A model generated the notes under the pieces. The model made no database searches, was not told the DNA's origin, and saw nothing but the letters and a program-made list of their open reading frames with translations. The position numbers were made by a program, and so were the translations under genes. Positions 6,581 through 6,721 of a stretch of DNA of 6,721 nt are shown in pieces. How positions within the stretch are numbered: position 1 is the stretch's first letter; each line of letters begins with the position of its first letter. The DNA lies in the NCBI GenBank assembly GCA_030592355.1, contig JAUVJE010000137.1, forward strand, positions 1-6,721, in the 5' to 3' direction. The DNA comes from Clostridia bacterium. Lineage in GTDB: Bacteria > Bacillota > Clostridia > DUPQ01.

Positions 6581-6607
6581 AAGGCGGAACAATGTCAGTT
6601 CCGCCTT
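6581..6607 (-). promoter_or_regulatory. Leader hairpin upstream of the ECF S-component gene (attenuator or operator candidate)
   Basis: This is a perfect 10-bp inverted repeat, AAGGCGGAAC (6581-6590) and GTTCCGCCTT (6598-6607), with a 7-nt loop. Read leftward, the GC-rich stem is followed by a U-rich TTTTATATTATT, which gives the form of an intrinsic terminator. It lies about 7 nt downstream of the predicted transcription start and 28 nt before the ATG. It could be a transcription attenuator, a 5'-protective hairpin, or a dyad operator for a repressor. Confidence 0.6.
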
Positions 6608-6620
6608 CGTGGCTAATGGG

Positions 6621-6650
6621 ATTATACCATATTAGGGACATTTCTCCCAA
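6621..6650 (-). promoter_or_regulatory. Extended -10 promoter for the ECF S-component gene
   Basis: Reading leftward, a -35 TTGGGA (6650-6645) is separated by 18 nt from a perfect TATAAT (6626-6621). The -10 is preceded by TGG, giving the extended -10 form TGnTATAAT. Transcription should start near 6614, giving a leader of about 60 nt. An imperfect dyad (CTAAT at 6613-6617 and ATTAG at 6631-6635) brackets the -10 box and could be a repressor site. Confidence 0.7.
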
Positions 6651-6657
6651 TCCCTTT

Positions 6658-6719
6658 TGGAAAATCAGCCCTCCGCTATTTTTCCAAACGTGGAAAAATA
6701 GCGGAGGGCTGATTTTCCA
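6658..6719. repeat. Perfect 29-bp inverted repeat with 4-nt loop
   Basis: The left arm (6658-6686) and right arm (6691-6719) are exact reverse complements, separated only by AACG. The arms have a GC-rich core (AGCCCTCCGC) between A- and T-rich ends. It lies upstream of the ECF promoter at the edge of the window. The simplest reading is a bidirectional terminator for a gene beyond the right edge. The stem is unusually long and perfect for that, so a small fold-back element is an alternative. Confidence 0.85.
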
Positions 6720-6721
6720 CA

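Noticed and set aside
6363..6650. 95-codon open frame on the minus strand starting in the ECF leader
   Set aside because: It would start within the promoter spacer, upstream of the predicted transcription start, and read through the leader hairpin out of frame with the well-supported ECF S-component gene.
6581..6719. CRISPR or insertion-sequence end suggested by the repeats at the right edge
   Set aside because: There is no regularly spaced repeat-spacer pattern, no transposase fragment and no visible target-site duplication within the window.
6560..6721. Classical riboswitch upstream of the ECF gene
   Set aside because: The predicted leader is only about 60 nt and holds a single hairpin. 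I recognise no conserved aptamer core; the long inverted repeat lies upstream of the promoter, not in the transcript.

Overview
The window looks like chromosome from a low-to-moderate-GC anaerobic Firmicute, most likely of the class Clostridia. The basis is gene content: a DUF1846/UPF0371 protein, a DUF3842 protein, a solitary ECF-transporter S component and two proteins of the URO-D/methyltransferase superfamily. Shine-Dalgarno sequences are strong, spacing is tight, and terminators are Rho-independent. No rRNA, tRNA, CRISPR array, transposase or phage gene is visible. No gene in the window is evidently broken; one is cut by the window edge.

Layout, left to right. (1) Positions 1-2030, minus strand: a DUF1846 protein followed after 8 nt by a partial glycosidase-like beta-propeller protein that runs off the left edge. 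(2) Positions 2031-2182: a divergent intergenic region with a promoter for the rightward gene. (3) Positions 2183-3259, plus strand: a URO-D superfamily protein, probably a methyltransferase-like enzyme rather than a heme-pathway decarboxylase. (4) A strong bidirectional terminator at 3263-3299. (5) Positions 5462-3298, minus strand: a two-gene operon with a second, very divergent URO-D/MetE-fold protein first and a nitrilase-superfamily carbon-nitrogen hydrolase second. (6) Positions 5463-5545: a short divergent promoter region. (7) Positions 5546-5959, plus strand: a small DUF3842 protein. (8) Positions 5960-6046: a convergent junction with a degenerate repeat and a stem-loop. (9) Positions 6553-6047, minus strand: an ECF S component, preceded by its own extended -10 promoter and a strong hairpin in the leader. 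(10) A perfect 29-bp inverted repeat at 6658-6719 on the right edge.

How the genes may work together (inference). The centre, 2183-5462, holds two unlike URO-D-fold proteins and an amidase/nitrilase-type hydrolase. The left side adds a cytosolic glycosidase-like protein and the nucleotide-loop protein DUF1846. This resembles an accessory catabolic locus for small molecules (methyl-, amide- or sugar-linked compounds), but no corrinoid protein, transporter or regulator in the window fixes the substrate. The DUF3842 and ECF genes look like a separate housekeeping or cofactor-uptake neighbourhood. I see no clear new defence or mobile system. The least explained items are the divergent URO-D/nitrilase operon, the leader hairpin of the ECF gene and the long perfect inverted repeat.
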